A stretch of 64,000 nt of DNA from Sediminibacillus terrae. Lineage in GTDB: Bacteria > Bacillota > Bacilli > Bacillales > Amphibacillaceae. Within the stretch, counting starts at the first letter, position 1. Every line of letters starts with the position of its first letter. The DNA is taken from NCBI RefSeq assembly GCF_009602435.1, contig NZ_VZDQ01000011.1, positions 62,001-126,000 of the forward strand. Reading direction: 5' to 3'. Under the pieces are notes generated by a model. It did not search any database. It was not told the origin of the DNA and saw only the letters and a program-made list of their open reading frames with translations. The translations under genes and the position numbers were made by a program. Positions 44,008 through 53,980 of this stretch are shown one piece after another.

Positions 44008-45156
44008 CTATTCTTCAGGTGTCAAAAGTTGGATGGTTCGTGCCAGCAAGGCAGTCCGTTTAGCAAAAGTTGTAAGGTCGACATATTCTTCCGTCAGGCT
44101 ATGAGAATATTCTCCGAGCGGCCCCATGCCATCTATTGTCGGAACGCCTTCATCTGCTGTATATGCAGCATCCGATGCACCACCTGTTCCGACGTCCTTA
44201 ATAGACATCCCCAACTCTTTTCCTGCCTCGCGGATTACCTCCAGCAGTTTTTCCGTTTCTTCTGTTTTTTCCATCGGTGGTTGGGCCATCCCGCCTTCCA
44301 AATGGGTCGTGGTTCCTTCGACTGTGTCCTCATCCGCAATATCGGAAATTTCTTTGGTGACCTCTTTCGCTTGTTGCTTATCTTTTACACGCACATCGAC
44401 TTTGGCATCTGCATCAGGTGGAACCGTATTGCTCGATGTTCCGCCGTTGAATAAACCGACATTGACCGAAAGACCAGATTCATAGTCATTCAGATTCTGC
44501 AGTTTTATGACTTTATGCGCCAGTTCATTTATCGCACTCCTGCCAAGTTCCGGTTCTACTCCCGCGTGTGCACCTTTACCTTCGACCTCAATGTCGAACC
44601 GGCCGACTCCTTTTCGCTCTGACACAACCGCATCACCGGGTCTTCCGGATTCAACCACTAACGAATAGTGTTTATCTGCAGCCGCCTTTTTTATCAACGG
44701 CTTTGAAGTCGGGGAACCGATTTCTTCATCGCTGTTAAAGATGACATGGACGTTTTTATAGGCTTCCGAGCCACTTTCTTTTAATACCTTCAATGCATAC
44801 AACACAGCGACATGGCTGGATTTCTCATCACTTACCCCCGGCCCGTAGGCTTGATCGTCGATAATCTCAAAAGGGCGTTCTTTTGCTGTTCCTTTCGGAA
44901 AAACAGTATCCATATGAGCGACAATTAAAATTCTCGGTTCGCTTTCACGTTCAGCCTTGACCTCCAGATTATTCCCCTGTTCTTTCTCCCGGTGGGTATG
45001 AACATACATCCCCAGTTGCTCGAATCTATTCTTCAGCAGTGCACCGACTTTGTCTACTCCTTCTTTATCATAGGTATTACTGTCCGTGTTGACTAATTCC
45101 TCAAGCAAAGCTTTCATTTCCGGCATTTGATTTTCCAATCGCTTTTCGAGATGCAT
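44008..45156 (-). CDS. M20-family zinc peptidase (carboxypeptidase G2-like)
   Basis: A 382-residue co-catalytic metallopeptidase. First metal His in VAHMDTVF with Asp two residues later, bridging Asp in GPGVSDEKSS, general base Glu and ligand Glu in NSDEEIGSP, and the final His in LGEYSHSLTEEYV. A dimerisation domain (about residues 180-290, GKGAHAGVEPELGRSA) interrupts the catalytic domain, as in CPG2. No signal peptide is present, so it is cytosolic. AAGGAGG precedes the ATG. Substrates of relatives are N-acyl or gamma-glutamyl amino acids; none can be chosen here. Confidence 0.88.
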   Translation of the reverse strand: MHLEKRLENQMPEMKALLEELVNTDSNTYDKEGVDKVGALLKNRFEQLGMYVHTHREKEQGNNLEVKAERESEPRILIVAHMDTVFPKGTAKERPFEIIDDQAYGPGVSDEKSSHVAVLYALKVLKESGSEAYKNVHVIFNSDEEIGSPTSKPLIKKAAADKHYSLVVESGRPGDAVVSERKGVGRFDIEVEGKGAHAGVEPELGRSAINELAHKVIKLQNLNDYESGLSVNVGLFNGGTSSNTVPPDADAKVDVRVKDKQQAKEVTKEISDIADEDTVEGTTTHLEGGMAQPPMEKTEETEKLLEVIREAGKELGMSIKDVGTGGASDAAYTADEGVPTIDGMGPLGEYSHSLTEEYVDLTTFAKRTALLARTIQLLTPEE

Positions 45157-45249
45157 CTATCAAAACCTCCTTATCATCTTCTATTTCACCTATTCCCACT
45201 AATAAACGGATGACACGTAAAATCTCTTTTAACAAAGGGAAAGAAAACA

Positions 45250-45277
45250 TAAAAATAACACCATGCTTGATGGTGTT
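45250..45277 (-). terminator. Terminator after the HD-domain gene
   Basis: AACACCAT (45257-45264) and ATGGTGTT (45270-45277) form the stem with a 5-base loop; on the minus strand TTATTTTTATG follows. It lies about 75 bases beyond the stop codon. Confidence 0.65.
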
Positions 45278-45350
45278 TGTCCGGATGTGCCGCAAGAGGA
45301 ATAGTAGGAAGGGAAAGCCTTGCCCCGGTTCTATTCCCGATAATGCGGAG

Positions 45351-45878
45351 TTACATATTCATCTCTGCAGTCAAACTATGATTGATCCTTTCGTCGAGTA
45401 ATTCAATCAGGTCAGATTCTTTTTGCTTGTCCATGTGACGGTAATGGTGAGAATCTCCCGGCTGCTTATCTTTTTCATCGGCCAAGTGAATCACTCGTTG
45501 TAAAGCATTTAATCGGACGTTCCCTTCCGGCAATGCAGATTCAGTATGAAATAGAATCGCATGAGCGATCTCTTTCGCAGCCTGCTTGTCTTCTCCTAGA
45601 CGCACCAATAATTTATGTGCCCGTTCCGCTCCTTTGATAGGATGAATATCGTAAGCCCGGTACAATTGATAGTCCCATTCTCCGTTTCGATACCATTGAT
45701 AATGGCCGATATCATGGAGAAATCCTGCTTTAGCCGCCCAATCCGGGTTAACATTGTAGGATAAAGCCAACTTATAAGCGTGAAAGGCTACCGAAATCGC
45801 ATGGGCCATGCCGGAGCGCCTGACATATTTTTGGGCAATCGAATGCTGGTAAATATCTTTCAATGTGACGGTTCTCAT
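45351..45878 (-). CDS. HD-domain hydrolase-like protein
   Basis: A 175-residue protein with the HD metal motif AKAGFLHDIGHYQW (His-Asp near residue 55), an earlier His (ISVAFHAYKLA) and a later Asp in RVIHLADEKDKQPG, the normal H...HD...D order. Such proteins hydrolyse phosphate esters of nucleotides, but this one cannot be assigned. The ATG at 45878 (MRTVTLKD) follows GGAGG; the longer open frame to 46106 has no ribosome site. It is separated from iolS by about 220 bases on the same strand. Confidence 0.8.
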   Translation of the reverse strand: MRTVTLKDIYQHSIAQKYVRRSGMAHAISVAFHAYKLALSYNVNPDWAAKAGFLHDIGHYQWYRNGEWDYQLYRAYDIHPIKGAERAHKLLVRLGEDKQAAKEIAHAILFHTESALPEGNVRLNALQRVIHLADEKDKQPGDSHHYRHMDKQKESDLIELLDERINHSLTAEMNM

Positions 45879-46102
45879 CTTGATGCCTCCTCTGTTGTTG
45901 ATTTTGGTTAAATTATCGAATATCTTACCATTAATGGTGGATCGAATCAATCTGTAGGTGAATTTATCTGACAGAAAAAACGCAAGATGTCTTTCCTTCA
46001 AATAGGAATTTTCAATGGTATACCCGATCATGCACTTTCTGAACCCCAAAAAAACGAGCACCTCCCCGTTTAGGTTCAGTACTCGCTTCCTCCTATCACA
46101 GA

Positions 46103-47035
46103 TCAACGAAAAATACGGTCGATTTGACTGATATCATCTTCAGTCAATTTTACCTCCAATGTCTTCAAGTTATTTAATACTTGAGAAGACCGTTTAGCGC
46201 CCGGAATAATGGCGTCGATGGACGGACGGGTCAAGTACCAGGCGAGAACTACATGAGCAACTTCCGCCCCCTTCGCTTCAGCAATGCCGCGCACTCTGTC
46301 CACCTTGTCCAGGTTTTTCTTGAAATTATCCCCTTGGAAATGCGGCATTTCTTTACGCAAATCATTAAATGTTGTTTCTTCTGTATACTTGCCTGCCAAT
46401 AACCCGGAGGCAAGCGGGAAATAAGGTATAAATGAAATATTGTTTTCTGCAGTATAAGGCAATAATTCTTTCTCTGCATCTCGTTGAAGCAAATTGTATT
46501 CTCCTTGGTAAACATCGACATACCCATCTTTATTTGCTTCTTTCAACTGGTCGATTGAAAAGTTCGAAACACCGATTGCTTTGATTTTGCCTTGGTCCTT
46601 TAGTTCTTTCAGCGCTCCGACAGCTTCGTCTTTGGGAGTATTTTCATCCGGAAAATGGATATAAAATAAGTCAATATAATCTGTTTGCAGTCTTTTCAAG
46701 CTGTCCTCGACCGATTTTCTCAGAAAGTCCGGGGAGTTATCCATGACGGTTTCGTCGCCGACGAATTTATGTGCCCCTTTAGTAGCAAGGACGACTTGAT
46801 TCCGTTTACCGGTCTCCTGAAGGACTTCTCCAATCAATTCTTCAGAGCGTTCCGGGCCATAAATAAATGCGGTGTCTAGTAAATTGACTCCGTTGTTTAT
46901 CGCTGTACGCACCAGTTCCTTACCCGCTTCTTCATCCAAATCGGGATAAAGATTATGTCCGCCTACTGCATTTGTACCGAGACCAATCGGATTCACTTTC
47001 AAACCTGATTTTCCTAATTGTGTTTGTTCTGTCAT
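46103..47035 (-). CDS. iolS: Aldo/keto reductase IolS
   Basis: NADPH-dependent oxidoreductase of 310 residues, the length of B. subtilis IolS, and sharing its [15 protein letters not shown] start. The AKR tetrad is present: Asp in LLDTAFIYG with Tyr four residues on, Lys in VLATKGAHK, and His in FYIHFPDE. The C-terminal cofactor part is [19 protein letters not shown] precedes the ATG. In B. subtilis the gene is next to the iol operon but its physiological role is not settled; here no other inositol genes are adjacent. Confidence 0.9.
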   Translation of the reverse strand: MTEQTQLGKSGLKVNPIGLGTNAVGGHNLYPDLDEEAGKELVRTAINNGVNLLDTAFIYGPERSEELIGEVLQETGKRNQVVLATKGAHKFVGDETVMDNSPDFLRKSVEDSLKRLQTDYIDLFYIHFPDENTPKDEAVGALKELKDQGKIKAIGVSNFSIDQLKEANKDGYVDVYQGEYNLLQRDAEKELLPYTAENNISFIPYFPLASGLLAGKYTEETTFNDLRKEMPHFQGDNFKKNLDKVDRVRGIAEAKGAEVAHVVLAWYLTRPSIDAIIPGAKRSSQVLNNLKTLEVKLTEDDISQIDRIFR

Positions 47036-47232
47036 GTTATCAACTCCTTTTCTGATTAAGTATCATCATTACATAAAATGGATGGGAATTGAAATAGAAT
47101 GCTTCATCTATTTCACGTAACCATGCGCAAGCAAATCTACCTATTTTCCATCCTTAACATGCTATTGTCCCAGCCTATTACTTGCTGAGGATGAGACAAA
47201 CTACCTGTTTTTACTTTTTTGGAAGTAAATGA

Positions 47233-47280
47233 TTGCGCTTACACATGTGTTTAGTATACTGTCAATTGAAACGTTTCAAT
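47233..47280 (+). promoter_or_regulatory. Promoter and LacI-type operator of the glucoamylase-like gene
   Basis: TTGCGC (47233-47238) and TATACT (47255-47260) are 16 bases apart. Directly behind is ATTGAAACGTTTCAAT (47265-47280), a perfect 16-bp palindrome of LacI-family type at the start of transcription. The GCGCTTACA part of the -35 region also has a cre half-site. Confidence 0.65.
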
Positions 47281-47303
47281 CACAAATGAGAAAGGGTGCC
47301 GGG

Positions 47304-48656
47304 ATGAAGAAAAAATTTGCTTTGATGTTAACAATTTTGTTGCTGGTCAATGCTGCCATTACCACGCCAAGTCTTGCAAACACTTCTCCAAAAGGAAAAG
47401 AAGTTGCCTTATCGAAGCAGTTAAGAGCGATTTCTAAACAAACATACCGTTACTTTGAAGATTTCACGGACAACGAGACAGGCCTTACCGCCGATGCAGT
47501 GCGCTGGAATGATGGAATGATGAACATCCAATCGCACACATCTCCAACCAATATAGGCATGTATATGATGAGTGTGGTATCTGCTGAAGAATTGGGATTC
47601 ATCAACCACCGACAGGCCCTGAATAATCTCCAAAAAACCATTCATACGTTGGAAAACATGGACACATGGAACGGTCTTTACTATAACTGGTATTATACAG
47701 AGGATGCCACTCTTATGACAGATTGGGGCCAATTCATTTCCACTGTGGACAATGGCTGGCTTTCAGCTGGATTAATAGTGGCTGGACAAGCATACCCAGA
47801 GCTTTATGAAAAAACCAATGCCATTGTTGAAGACATGGATTACACTAGTCTCTATGATTCTGAAGTCGGCCAGATGAGAGGAGGTTATGATGTCGAGGCC
47901 GGAAGCTTAACCGCCCATCATTACGGAGCATTTTATACAGAACCACGACTAGCAAGCTACATTTCTATTGGAAAAGGAGATGTACCGAAGGAACACTGGT
48001 GGAAAATGTATCGGACAATGCCCGAGAGTTGGGATTGGCAATCTCAACTACCTCAAGGCCATATGGCAACATACGATGGAGTCGACGTTTTTGAAGGTCA
48101 CTATAGTTACAATGGCGAGAAATATGTTCCTAGCTGGGGCGGGAGTATGTTCGAAGCTCTGATGCCTTCGCTTGTGTTGAAGGAAAAAGAACTTGGGACC
48201 CGAGCTTTGGGATTGAATAATCAAAGACATGTCGATCTTCAAATTAACTATGCCGAAGAACAAGGTTACCCAGCTTGGGGAATGTCCCCGGCTGCTACTC
48301 CTGATGGTTATTCCGAGTTTGCCGCAACACCTCTCGGTATGGATGGTTACAAGTCGGATGGAACAGTCACTCCTCATGCGACTTTCCTTGCATTGGAATA
48401 CGCTCCGATGAAGGCATTCCAAAATATTCAAACGTTAAAAAGCTTGAATGTATATGGAAAGTACGGTTTCCACGATTCTGTCAATGTCGAAACAGGCGAG
48501 GTGACCAAGGCCTATCTGGCTCTCGATCAAGGCATGACCATGGCAGCCATAGCGAATTTTTTGGAAGACGGCATACTCAGAGATTATTTTCATGAAGATG
48601 AAATAGGAAAAACCCCGGAAGATTTATTGATAAAAGAGGAATTTTCGATTGATTGA
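47304..48656 (+). CDS. Secreted glucoamylase-like (PF10091, GH144-type) protein
   Basis: A 450-residue secreted protein. Signal peptide MKKKFALMLTILLLVNAAIT ending near ...PSLA, then an (alpha/alpha)6-type domain with TYRYFEDFTDNETGLTADAV, TSPTNIGMYMMSVVSAEELG, WNGLYYNWYYTED, STVDNGWLSAGLIVAG and WGMSPAATPDGY, the conserved segments of the glucoamylase-like family that includes endo-beta-1,2-glucanases (GH144). The ATG at 47304 is chosen because it gives a proper signal peptide; a longer frame from 47229 would cover the promoter. The activity is unproven. A strong terminator follows, and an operator precedes it. Confidence 0.8.
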   Translation: MKKKFALMLTILLLVNAAITTPSLANTSPKGKEVALSKQLRAISKQTYRYFEDFTDNETGLTADAVRWNDGMMNIQSHTSPTNIGMYMMSVVSAEELGFINHRQALNNLQKTIHTLENMDTWNGLYYNWYYTEDATLMTDWGQFISTVDNGWLSAGLIVAGQAYPELYEKTNAIVEDMDYTSLYDSEVGQMRGGYDVEAGSLTAHHYGAFYTEPRLASYISIGKGDVPKEHWWKMYRTMPESWDWQSQLPQGHMATYDGVDVFEGHYSYNGEKYVPSWGGSMFEALMPSLVLKEKELGTRALGLNNQRHVDLQINYAEEQGYPAWGMSPAATPDGYSEFAATPLGMDGYKSDGTVTPHATFLALEYAPMKAFQNIQTLKSLNVYGKYGFHDSVNVETGEVTKAYLALDQGMTMAAIANFLEDGILRDYFHEDEIGKTPEDLLIKEEFSID

Positions 48657-48663
48657 CGATTAT

Positions 48664-48701
48664 GTGCCAAGCCCCGTATTTTCGGGATACTTGGCACTTT
48701 T
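48664..48701 (+). terminator. Terminator of the glucoamylase-like gene
   Basis: GTGCCAAG (48664-48671) and CTTGGCAC (48690-48697) with an inner CCCG/CGGG pairing, followed by TTTT. Confidence 0.8.
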
Positions 48702-48921
48702 CCATTCTTCAAAAACGGAACTACAGAATAGGGAAGCACCAGATGTCCGATCAGAAAACATTCCCTCCCCCTCCTCCTTCCACTCGGACTCACTATACAG
48801 AATAAATAAGGTCATTTCGGATATTGCGCCTTCATCTACTTAACAACTTATGATTAAATGCATGTAAGGGGTTTCGATATTAAAAGGGAGTATTTCTTCC
48901 TTTGAAGAGGAGTTTTTCAGA

Positions 48922-51123
48922 ATGACAATAAAAATAAATACGGAGACCAAAGAATTTCATTTGACCAACGGAGAGATAAGCTACATTTTCCGTGTTATGG
49001 AGAAGATAGGTCAATTAGAACATTTATATTACGGCCACGCCATCAACCACAGGGATAATTTCGACCATTTGGCAGAACGTGAAGCAAGACCTGCTTCCGC
49101 AAATATGTTTGAAGGGGACTACACCTCCTCCCTGGAGCACATTAAACAAGAGTATCCGAGCTACGGAACAACAGATTACCGCTATCCTGCCCATAAAATC
49201 ATCGATCAGTACGGCAGCCATATAACCAACTTCCAATATGAAAGCTATCATATCGCTAAAGGAAAACCAGCACTCGAAGGCCTTCCTGCAACATACACAG
49301 AGCAAGAAGAGGAAGCAGAGACGTTGAAAATTGTCCTTTTCGACAAGCTGTTGCAGTGCAGATTGATTTTAAGCTATAGCATTTATGCAAATCGCAAAGT
49401 CATCACAAGAAATGCCCGTTTCGTCAACCTCGGGACGGAGGCTTTCTTTCTGGATAGTGCGATGAGCACAAGTATCGATTTGCCGGAAGACCAATTGGAG
49501 ATGGTGCATTTAAATGGCGCCTGGGCACGTGAAACCCACCTGGAGACTCAACCGCTATTCAAAGGGGTTCAGTCAATTTCAAGTTCGCGGGGTGCAAGCA
49601 GCCATATACACAATCCTTTTCTTGCTTTGAAGCATAAGCAGACGACCGAATCAAGTGGTGAGGTTTACGGATTCAGTCTCGTTTACAGCGGGAATTTCCT
49701 TGGCCAAATTGAAGTGGATACATTCGGGGTGACAAGAGTGATGATGGGAATCAATCCCTTTCAGTTTAAATGGAAATTGGCGCCTGGCGATATCTTTCAG
49801 ACACCGGAATGCGTCATGGTCTATTCTGATCAAGGGTTGAACGGTATGAGCGACACGTTTCATGCCTTGTACCGAGAAAGACTTGCAAGAGGGCGCTGGC
49901 GGGACAAAGACCGGCCGATTTTGATTAATAACTGGGAAGCGACTTACTTCGACTTCAATGAAGAAAAAGTACTCGAAATCGCTGAGTCTGCAAAAGAACT
50001 GGGCATGGAATTGTTCGTTCTTGATGATGGTTGGTTCGGTTCGAGGAATGATGATACATCTTCGCTGGGCGACTGGTTCGATAATAAGCAGAAACTTCCA
50101 GATGGCATAGAAGGGCTTTCCAAGAAAATAGATGGAATGGGAATGGGGTTCGGCCTGTGGTTTGAACCAGAAATGGTCAGTAAAGGAACTAAATTGTTTT
50201 CAGAACATCCGGACTGGGTGCTTGCGGCCCCCGGCCGCCGTGCTTCTCACGGACGCAATCAATATGTGCTTGACTTTTCGCGTCCAGAAGTTGTGGATCA
50301 CCTTTACCATTTAATGGACAAGGTTTTAGAAAAGGCAAAGATTTCTTACATCAAATGGGATATGAATCGGTATATAACAGAGGCCTTTTCCTCTGCTTTG
50401 GATGCTGATCGCCAAGGAGAAGTGATGCATCGTTATATTCTCGGTGTTTATCAGCTTTATGAGAGATTGATCAATAAATATCCTGGGATTCTGTTTGAAT
50501 CCTGCGCTGGCGGCGGAGCAAGATTCGATCCAGGCATGTTGTACTACGCACCCCAAGCTTGGATCAGCGATAATACAGACGCAGTAGAGCGATTAAAAAT
50601 ACAATACGGCGCCTCGCTTGTTTATCCTATTAGCGCATTGGGAACTCATGTATCAGCCATTCCCAACCATCAGGTCGGAAGGAATACTCCCTTGCACACC
50701 CGTGCAAACACTGCTTATTTCGGGACGTTTGGGTTTGAACTGGATGTGACAAACCTTACCTCGGCTGAAAAAGAGGAAGTAAAGGACCAGGTACAGTTTT
50801 TTAAAGAGAAACGCTCGTTAATCCGAACCGGCCGATTTTACCGGCTGCTCAGTCCGTTCGAGAGAAATGAAACGGCTTGGATGGTTGTTTCCCCTGATCA
50901 ATCAACCGCGATGATAGGTTATTATAAAGTGTTGGCTAAGCCAAACGAGAAATACAATAGAATTAAACTTCAGGGACTTGATCCGGATAAACAATATCTG
51001 ATCAACGGTAGTTCGATTTATCACTATGGAGATGAATTGATGCAAGTCGGTCTATTGCTGAGCAGCAATCACTGGGACTACCAAGACTTCAGTTCTGAGG
51101 TGTTTGTGTTGAAGGAAAGGTAA
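48922..51123 (+). CDS. Alpha-galactosidase, GH36
   Basis: Releases terminal alpha-galactose from melibiose, raffinose-type sugars or galactomannan. 733 residues, typical for intracellular Bacillaceae GH36. An N-terminal beta-sandwich (to about 320) precedes the TIM barrel. Sugar-binding ELFVLDDGWFGSRNDDTSSL, nucleophile Asp in YIKWDMNRYITE (near 480) and acid/base Asp in AWISDNTDAVERL (near 550) are visible, as is the ESCAGGGARFDPG loop. No signal peptide, so it is cytosolic. GAGGAG precedes the ATG. No importer is adjacent in the same direction; the PTS operon convergent to it may use the released sugar path. Confidence 0.95.
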   Translation: MTIKINTETKEFHLTNGEISYIFRVMEKIGQLEHLYYGHAINHRDNFDHLAEREARPASANMFEGDYTSSLEHIKQEYPSYGTTDYRYPAHKIIDQYGSHITNFQYESYHIAKGKPALEGLPATYTEQEEEAETLKIVLFDKLLQCRLILSYSIYANRKVITRNARFVNLGTEAFFLDSAMSTSIDLPEDQLEMVHLNGAWARETHLETQPLFKGVQSISSSRGASSHIHNPFLALKHKQTTESSGEVYGFSLVYSGNFLGQIEVDTFGVTRVMMGINPFQFKWKLAPGDIFQTPECVMVYSDQGLNGMSDTFHALYRERLARGRWRDKDRPILINNWEATYFDFNEEKVLEIAESAKELGMELFVLDDGWFGSRNDDTSSLGDWFDNKQKLPDGIEGLSKKIDGMGMGFGLWFEPEMVSKGTKLFSEHPDWVLAAPGRRASHGRNQYVLDFSRPEVVDHLYHLMDKVLEKAKISYIKWDMNRYITEAFSSALDADRQGEVMHRYILGVYQLYERLINKYPGILFESCAGGGARFDPGMLYYAPQAWISDNTDAVERLKIQYGASLVYPISALGTHVSAIPNHQVGRNTPLHTRANTAYFGTFGFELDVTNLTSAEKEEVKDQVQFFKEKRSLIRTGRFYRLLSPFERNETAWMVVSPDQSTAMIGYYKVLAKPNEKYNRIKLQGLDPDKQYLINGSSIYHYGDELMQVGLLLSSNHWDYQDFSSEVFVLKER

Positions 51124-51124
51124 T

Positions 51125-51158
51125 GAAAACGGGCTGCTGATTTCATCTCGGCAGCCCG
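51125..51158 (-). terminator. Hairpin terminator between convergent alpha-galactosidase and aldolase genes
   Basis: CGGGCTGC (51130-51137) and GCAGCCCG (51151-51158); on the minus strand TTTTCATT follows, so it serves mainly the PTS operon, while also lying just after the plus-strand gene. Confidence 0.7.
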
Positions 51159-51163
51159 AAACA

Positions 51164-52072
51164 TTAATTTGCCATTATAAGATCACTGTTCATCTTCCTT
51201 ACATGCTTTTGTATCTCCTCAGCTTTTCCCGCACATCCAACAAGCAAGATTTTAGATTGCGCCAGGTCTTTTGCAGCTTTTTTTGCTTTGCTTAAATACT
51301 GGCGCGGGTCTAACGCTTCTGGTGTTTCCAGGAAGTGTTCCCGGATTGCCGCAGAATAAGCATTTTTCAATTCAGTCGAAACATTCATTTTAGCCATTCC
51401 CAGTGATATACACCTTTTAACGTCTTCATCAGGGATTGCAGAACCGCCATGTAATACCAGGGGGACTTCGACCAATTTGGCTATTTCTTGAATTCGTCGG
51501 AAATCGATATCCGGTTCTCCTTTATAAATGCCATGAGCAGTTCCAATTGCCGGAGCCAATGTAGGAACATTCGTCTGCTTAATGAATTCTACGCATTCAC
51601 CAGGGACTGCTTTTTGTGCATCTTCGTCGGAAACAACAATATCCTCTTCAACACCGCCTACTTTTCCCAACTCCGCTTCGACATTGATGTCCAGGTACTT
51701 CGCTATTTCCATTACTTGATTTGTCTTTTTGACATTTTCCTCAAATGGATGCATGGATGCATCGATCATCACGGAAGTGTATCCAGCCCTGATGCATCGC
51801 ACTAACACGGCAAACTCTGTACAGTGATCCAAATGAAGTGCCACAGGTACGTTAAATTGGTTTGATGCGGCTTCGGCAGCCGCTACAATATTTTCTGCCC
51901 CCAGTGACTTGACGGAACCCACTGTCGTTTGCAGGATAACGGGAGCTTTGACCTCGTCAGCGGCTTCCACCACGGCATAAATCATATCTAATGAATGTAC
52001 ATTGAACGCGACAATTCCGAATCCTTCGCTTCTGGCTTTTTCTAACATTGGTGTAGACGATATAAGTCCCAT
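51164..52072 (-). CDS. Class II ketose-bisphosphate aldolase (fructose/tagatose-bisphosphate, GatY/FbaA-like)
   Basis: Zinc aldolase splitting a ketohexose 1,6-bisphosphate into dihydroxyacetone phosphate and an aldehyde triose phosphate. 302 residues. Zinc ligands are in VALHLDHCTE (His), VLHGGSAIP (His) and AIGTAHGIYKG (His); NVEAELGKVGG holds the Glu. GGAGGAGGT before the ATG. It ends an operon of PfkB kinase, PTS IIBC and IIA, so the pathway is complete: PTS uptake gives a ketose-1-phosphate, PfkB makes the bisphosphate, and this enzyme cleaves it. Fructose versus tagatose is not resolved. Confidence 0.88.
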   Translation of the reverse strand: MGLISSTPMLEKARSEGFGIVAFNVHSLDMIYAVVEAADEVKAPVILQTTVGSVKSLGAENIVAAAEAASNQFNVPVALHLDHCTEFAVLVRCIRAGYTSVMIDASMHPFEENVKKTNQVMEIAKYLDINVEAELGKVGGVEEDIVVSDEDAQKAVPGECVEFIKQTNVPTLAPAIGTAHGIYKGEPDIDFRRIQEIAKLVEVPLVLHGGSAIPDEDVKRCISLGMAKMNVSTELKNAYSAAIREHFLETPEALDPRQYLSKAKKAAKDLAQSKILLVGCAGKAEEIQKHVRKMNSDLIMAN

Positions 52073-52092
52073 AATGTACCTCCTCCAGAGAG

Positions 52093-52557
52093 TTATTGTT
52101 CTAATGCTTCACTTATTTTGGATAAAACTTCTACCTCATCCACTGCATGAAGGAGTGCTCTCCTATTTTCCTCGCGGATCAGCATCCGGGATAAGGATGC
52201 CAATGCCTGGATGTGCGTATTACCTGATTCTTCCTTAGGGATTAGCAAGGCGATAAAAAATTGTGCAGGTTTACCGTCTAACGAATTCCATTCAATTCCT
52301 TCGTTGCTTTTTACAATAATGATGCCAGGTGATTCTATTGCCTCATTCTGTGTGTGAGGAATGGCAAAACCGTCTTGAAACCCAGTGGTACTTTCAAGCT
52401 CCCGTTGTTTCAACCCTTCCGCCACAAGGGCAGCTGACGAAGCAATCCCCGCTTCAACTGCCATTCTTCCAATCAACTCGAAAACCTTCTGTTGAGAAGA
52501 AACGGATTGATTCAAGCGTATTTGATTTGGACTAAGCAATCTGTTCGTTGTCGTCAT
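52093..52557 (-). CDS. PTS EIIA component, fructose/mannitol (PtsN) type
   Basis: Phosphocarrier of 154 residues transferring phosphate from HPr to the IIB domain. The phosphorylated His is in GFAIPHTQNEA near residue 65, typical of the fructose-type IIA fold. The ATG at 52557 (MTTTNR) has GAGAGGTGAAGAGG in front; the frame starts earlier at 52611 but inside the IIBC gene. It overlaps the 3' end of the IIBC gene by 26 bases, implying coupled translation. Confidence 0.88.
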   Translation of the reverse strand: MTTTNRLLSPNQIRLNQSVSSQQKVFELIGRMAVEAGIASSAALVAEGLKQRELESTTGFQDGFAIPHTQNEAIESPGIIIVKSNEGIEWNSLDGKPAQFFIALLIPKEESGNTHIQALASLSRMLIREENRRALLHAVDEVEVLSKISEALEQ

Positions 52558-53980
52558 CCTCTTCACCTCTCCGCTTTTCCTTGTCATGATTATGTTTTTT
52601 GTAGAATCCATAAATGAAAGCTCCTGTCAACGAACCTGCGAGTATGGCTATAACCCATTGCACAGCCCCCGTCACGACTGGCAGGACCAAAAAACCACCA
52701 TGGGGAGCCGGTACTTGCACCCCCATCAAATATGTCAAAATTGCTGATACGGAGGATCCGACCATTAAAATCGGAATGACGACAATCGGGTTTTTGGCTG
52801 CAAAAGGAATCGCTCCTTCAGTTATATGCGTGGCACCAAGGATGAAGTTGACACCCCCGGCATTCCGCTCTGCCTGGTTGAAGTATTTCTTAAAGAAAAG
52901 GGTGGCAAAGGCTATAACAAGTGGCGGAGTTATACAGGCGGCTGAGACACCTGCCATGAAATAAAAGTTTCCTTCAGCAAGTAGTGCAGTACCTGTGACA
53001 TATGCCGCTTTGTTTACTGGTCCGCCCATATCAAAAGCGGACATAGCCCCGACAATTAAACCGAGTAAAATCGGGTTCGCATCCTGGAAATTGGACAGGA
53101 ATGTTTTCATCCCTTCATTGATAGCGGTCATTGGTTCTACTAATAACGTCATGACTATTCCAATCAACAAGATACCGATTAAGGGGTACAGAAATATCGA
53201 CTTTAATCCATTGAGTGATTTCGGCATCTTGCTGAACAGCTTTACAAGCAATAAAACAATATATCCGCCAGCAAAACCCGCGACTATTCCTCCAAGAAAA
53301 CCTGCCCCACCATTGCTTGCAATGAGTCCGCCTATGAATCCGACGACTAAACCAGGGCGCTTTGCAATTGATTCCGCTATAAATGCAGCAAGAATCGGCA
53401 CCATCAATTGAAAGGCTAGCCCCCCTGTACTGTTTAAAAAGGCAGCAATGGAGTTATATGATTCGTGTTCGGGATCTGCTGAATGAATTCCGAACAAAAA
53501 CGACAATGCAATCAATACACCTCCCCCAACCACGAAAGGCAGCATATAGGAAACTCCATTCATTAAATCCTTATAAATCGAATGTAAAATGGCTCTTTTT
53601 CCACTTGAACGTTTTCCAGAATCCTCTTTAGATTGTTGTGGGAAATCTTTTTTCGCTTTGTAAACGGTTGCTTTTCCATCAATAATAGTCTGAATCAGTT
53701 GTTCTGGTTCGTGTATCCCTTTTGCTACGGGGACTTCTACAACTGGCTTGCCATGGAAACGACCAACATCGACATCTTTATCAGCAGCGATGATGACTCC
53801 ATCGGCTTCCGCAATTTCCTGTTTTGTCAGCCCATTCTCTATACCGGACTGGCCATGTGTCTCTATTTTGATTTCCACTCCCAGTTTCTGGGCTGCTTGC
53901 TTTAACGCCTCCTCTGCCATAAAAGTGTGGGCTATTCCCGTTGGACAACCGGTTGCTGCAACAATTTTCACTTCAGCCAT
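52532..53980 (-). CDS. PTS fructose-type EIIBC
   Basis: Membrane permease that phosphorylates a ketose at C1 during uptake. 482 residues: IIB at 1-100 with the phosphorylated Cys12 in VAATGCPTGIAHTFMAEEAL, a linker, then IIC from about 125 with nine or ten helices, including GGGVLIALSFLFG, GAMSAFDMGGPVNKAAYVTG and FILGATHITEGAIPFA with the Glu conserved in IIC. AAAGGAGG precedes the ATG. The IIA is a separate gene, as opposed to the fused FruA. It overlaps the kinase gene by eight bases. Confidence 0.92.
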   Translation of the reverse strand: MAEVKIVAATGCPTGIAHTFMAEEALKQAAQKLGVEIKIETHGQSGIENGLTKQEIAEADGVIIAADKDVDVGRFHGKPVVEVPVAKGIHEPEQLIQTIIDGKATVYKAKKDFPQQSKEDSGKRSSGKRAILHSIYKDLMNGVSYMLPFVVGGGVLIALSFLFGIHSADPEHESYNSIAAFLNSTGGLAFQLMVPILAAFIAESIAKRPGLVVGFIGGLIASNGGAGFLGGIVAGFAGGYIVLLLVKLFSKMPKSLNGLKSIFLYPLIGILLIGIVMTLLVEPMTAINEGMKTFLSNFQDANPILLGLIVGAMSAFDMGGPVNKAAYVTGTALLAEGNFYFMAGVSAACITPPLVIAFATLFFKKYFNQAERNAGGVNFILGATHITEGAIPFAAKNPIVVIPILMVGSSVSAILTYLMGVQVPAPHGGFLVLPVVTGAVQWVIAILAGSLTGAFIYGFYKKHNHDKEKRRGEEDDDNEQIA

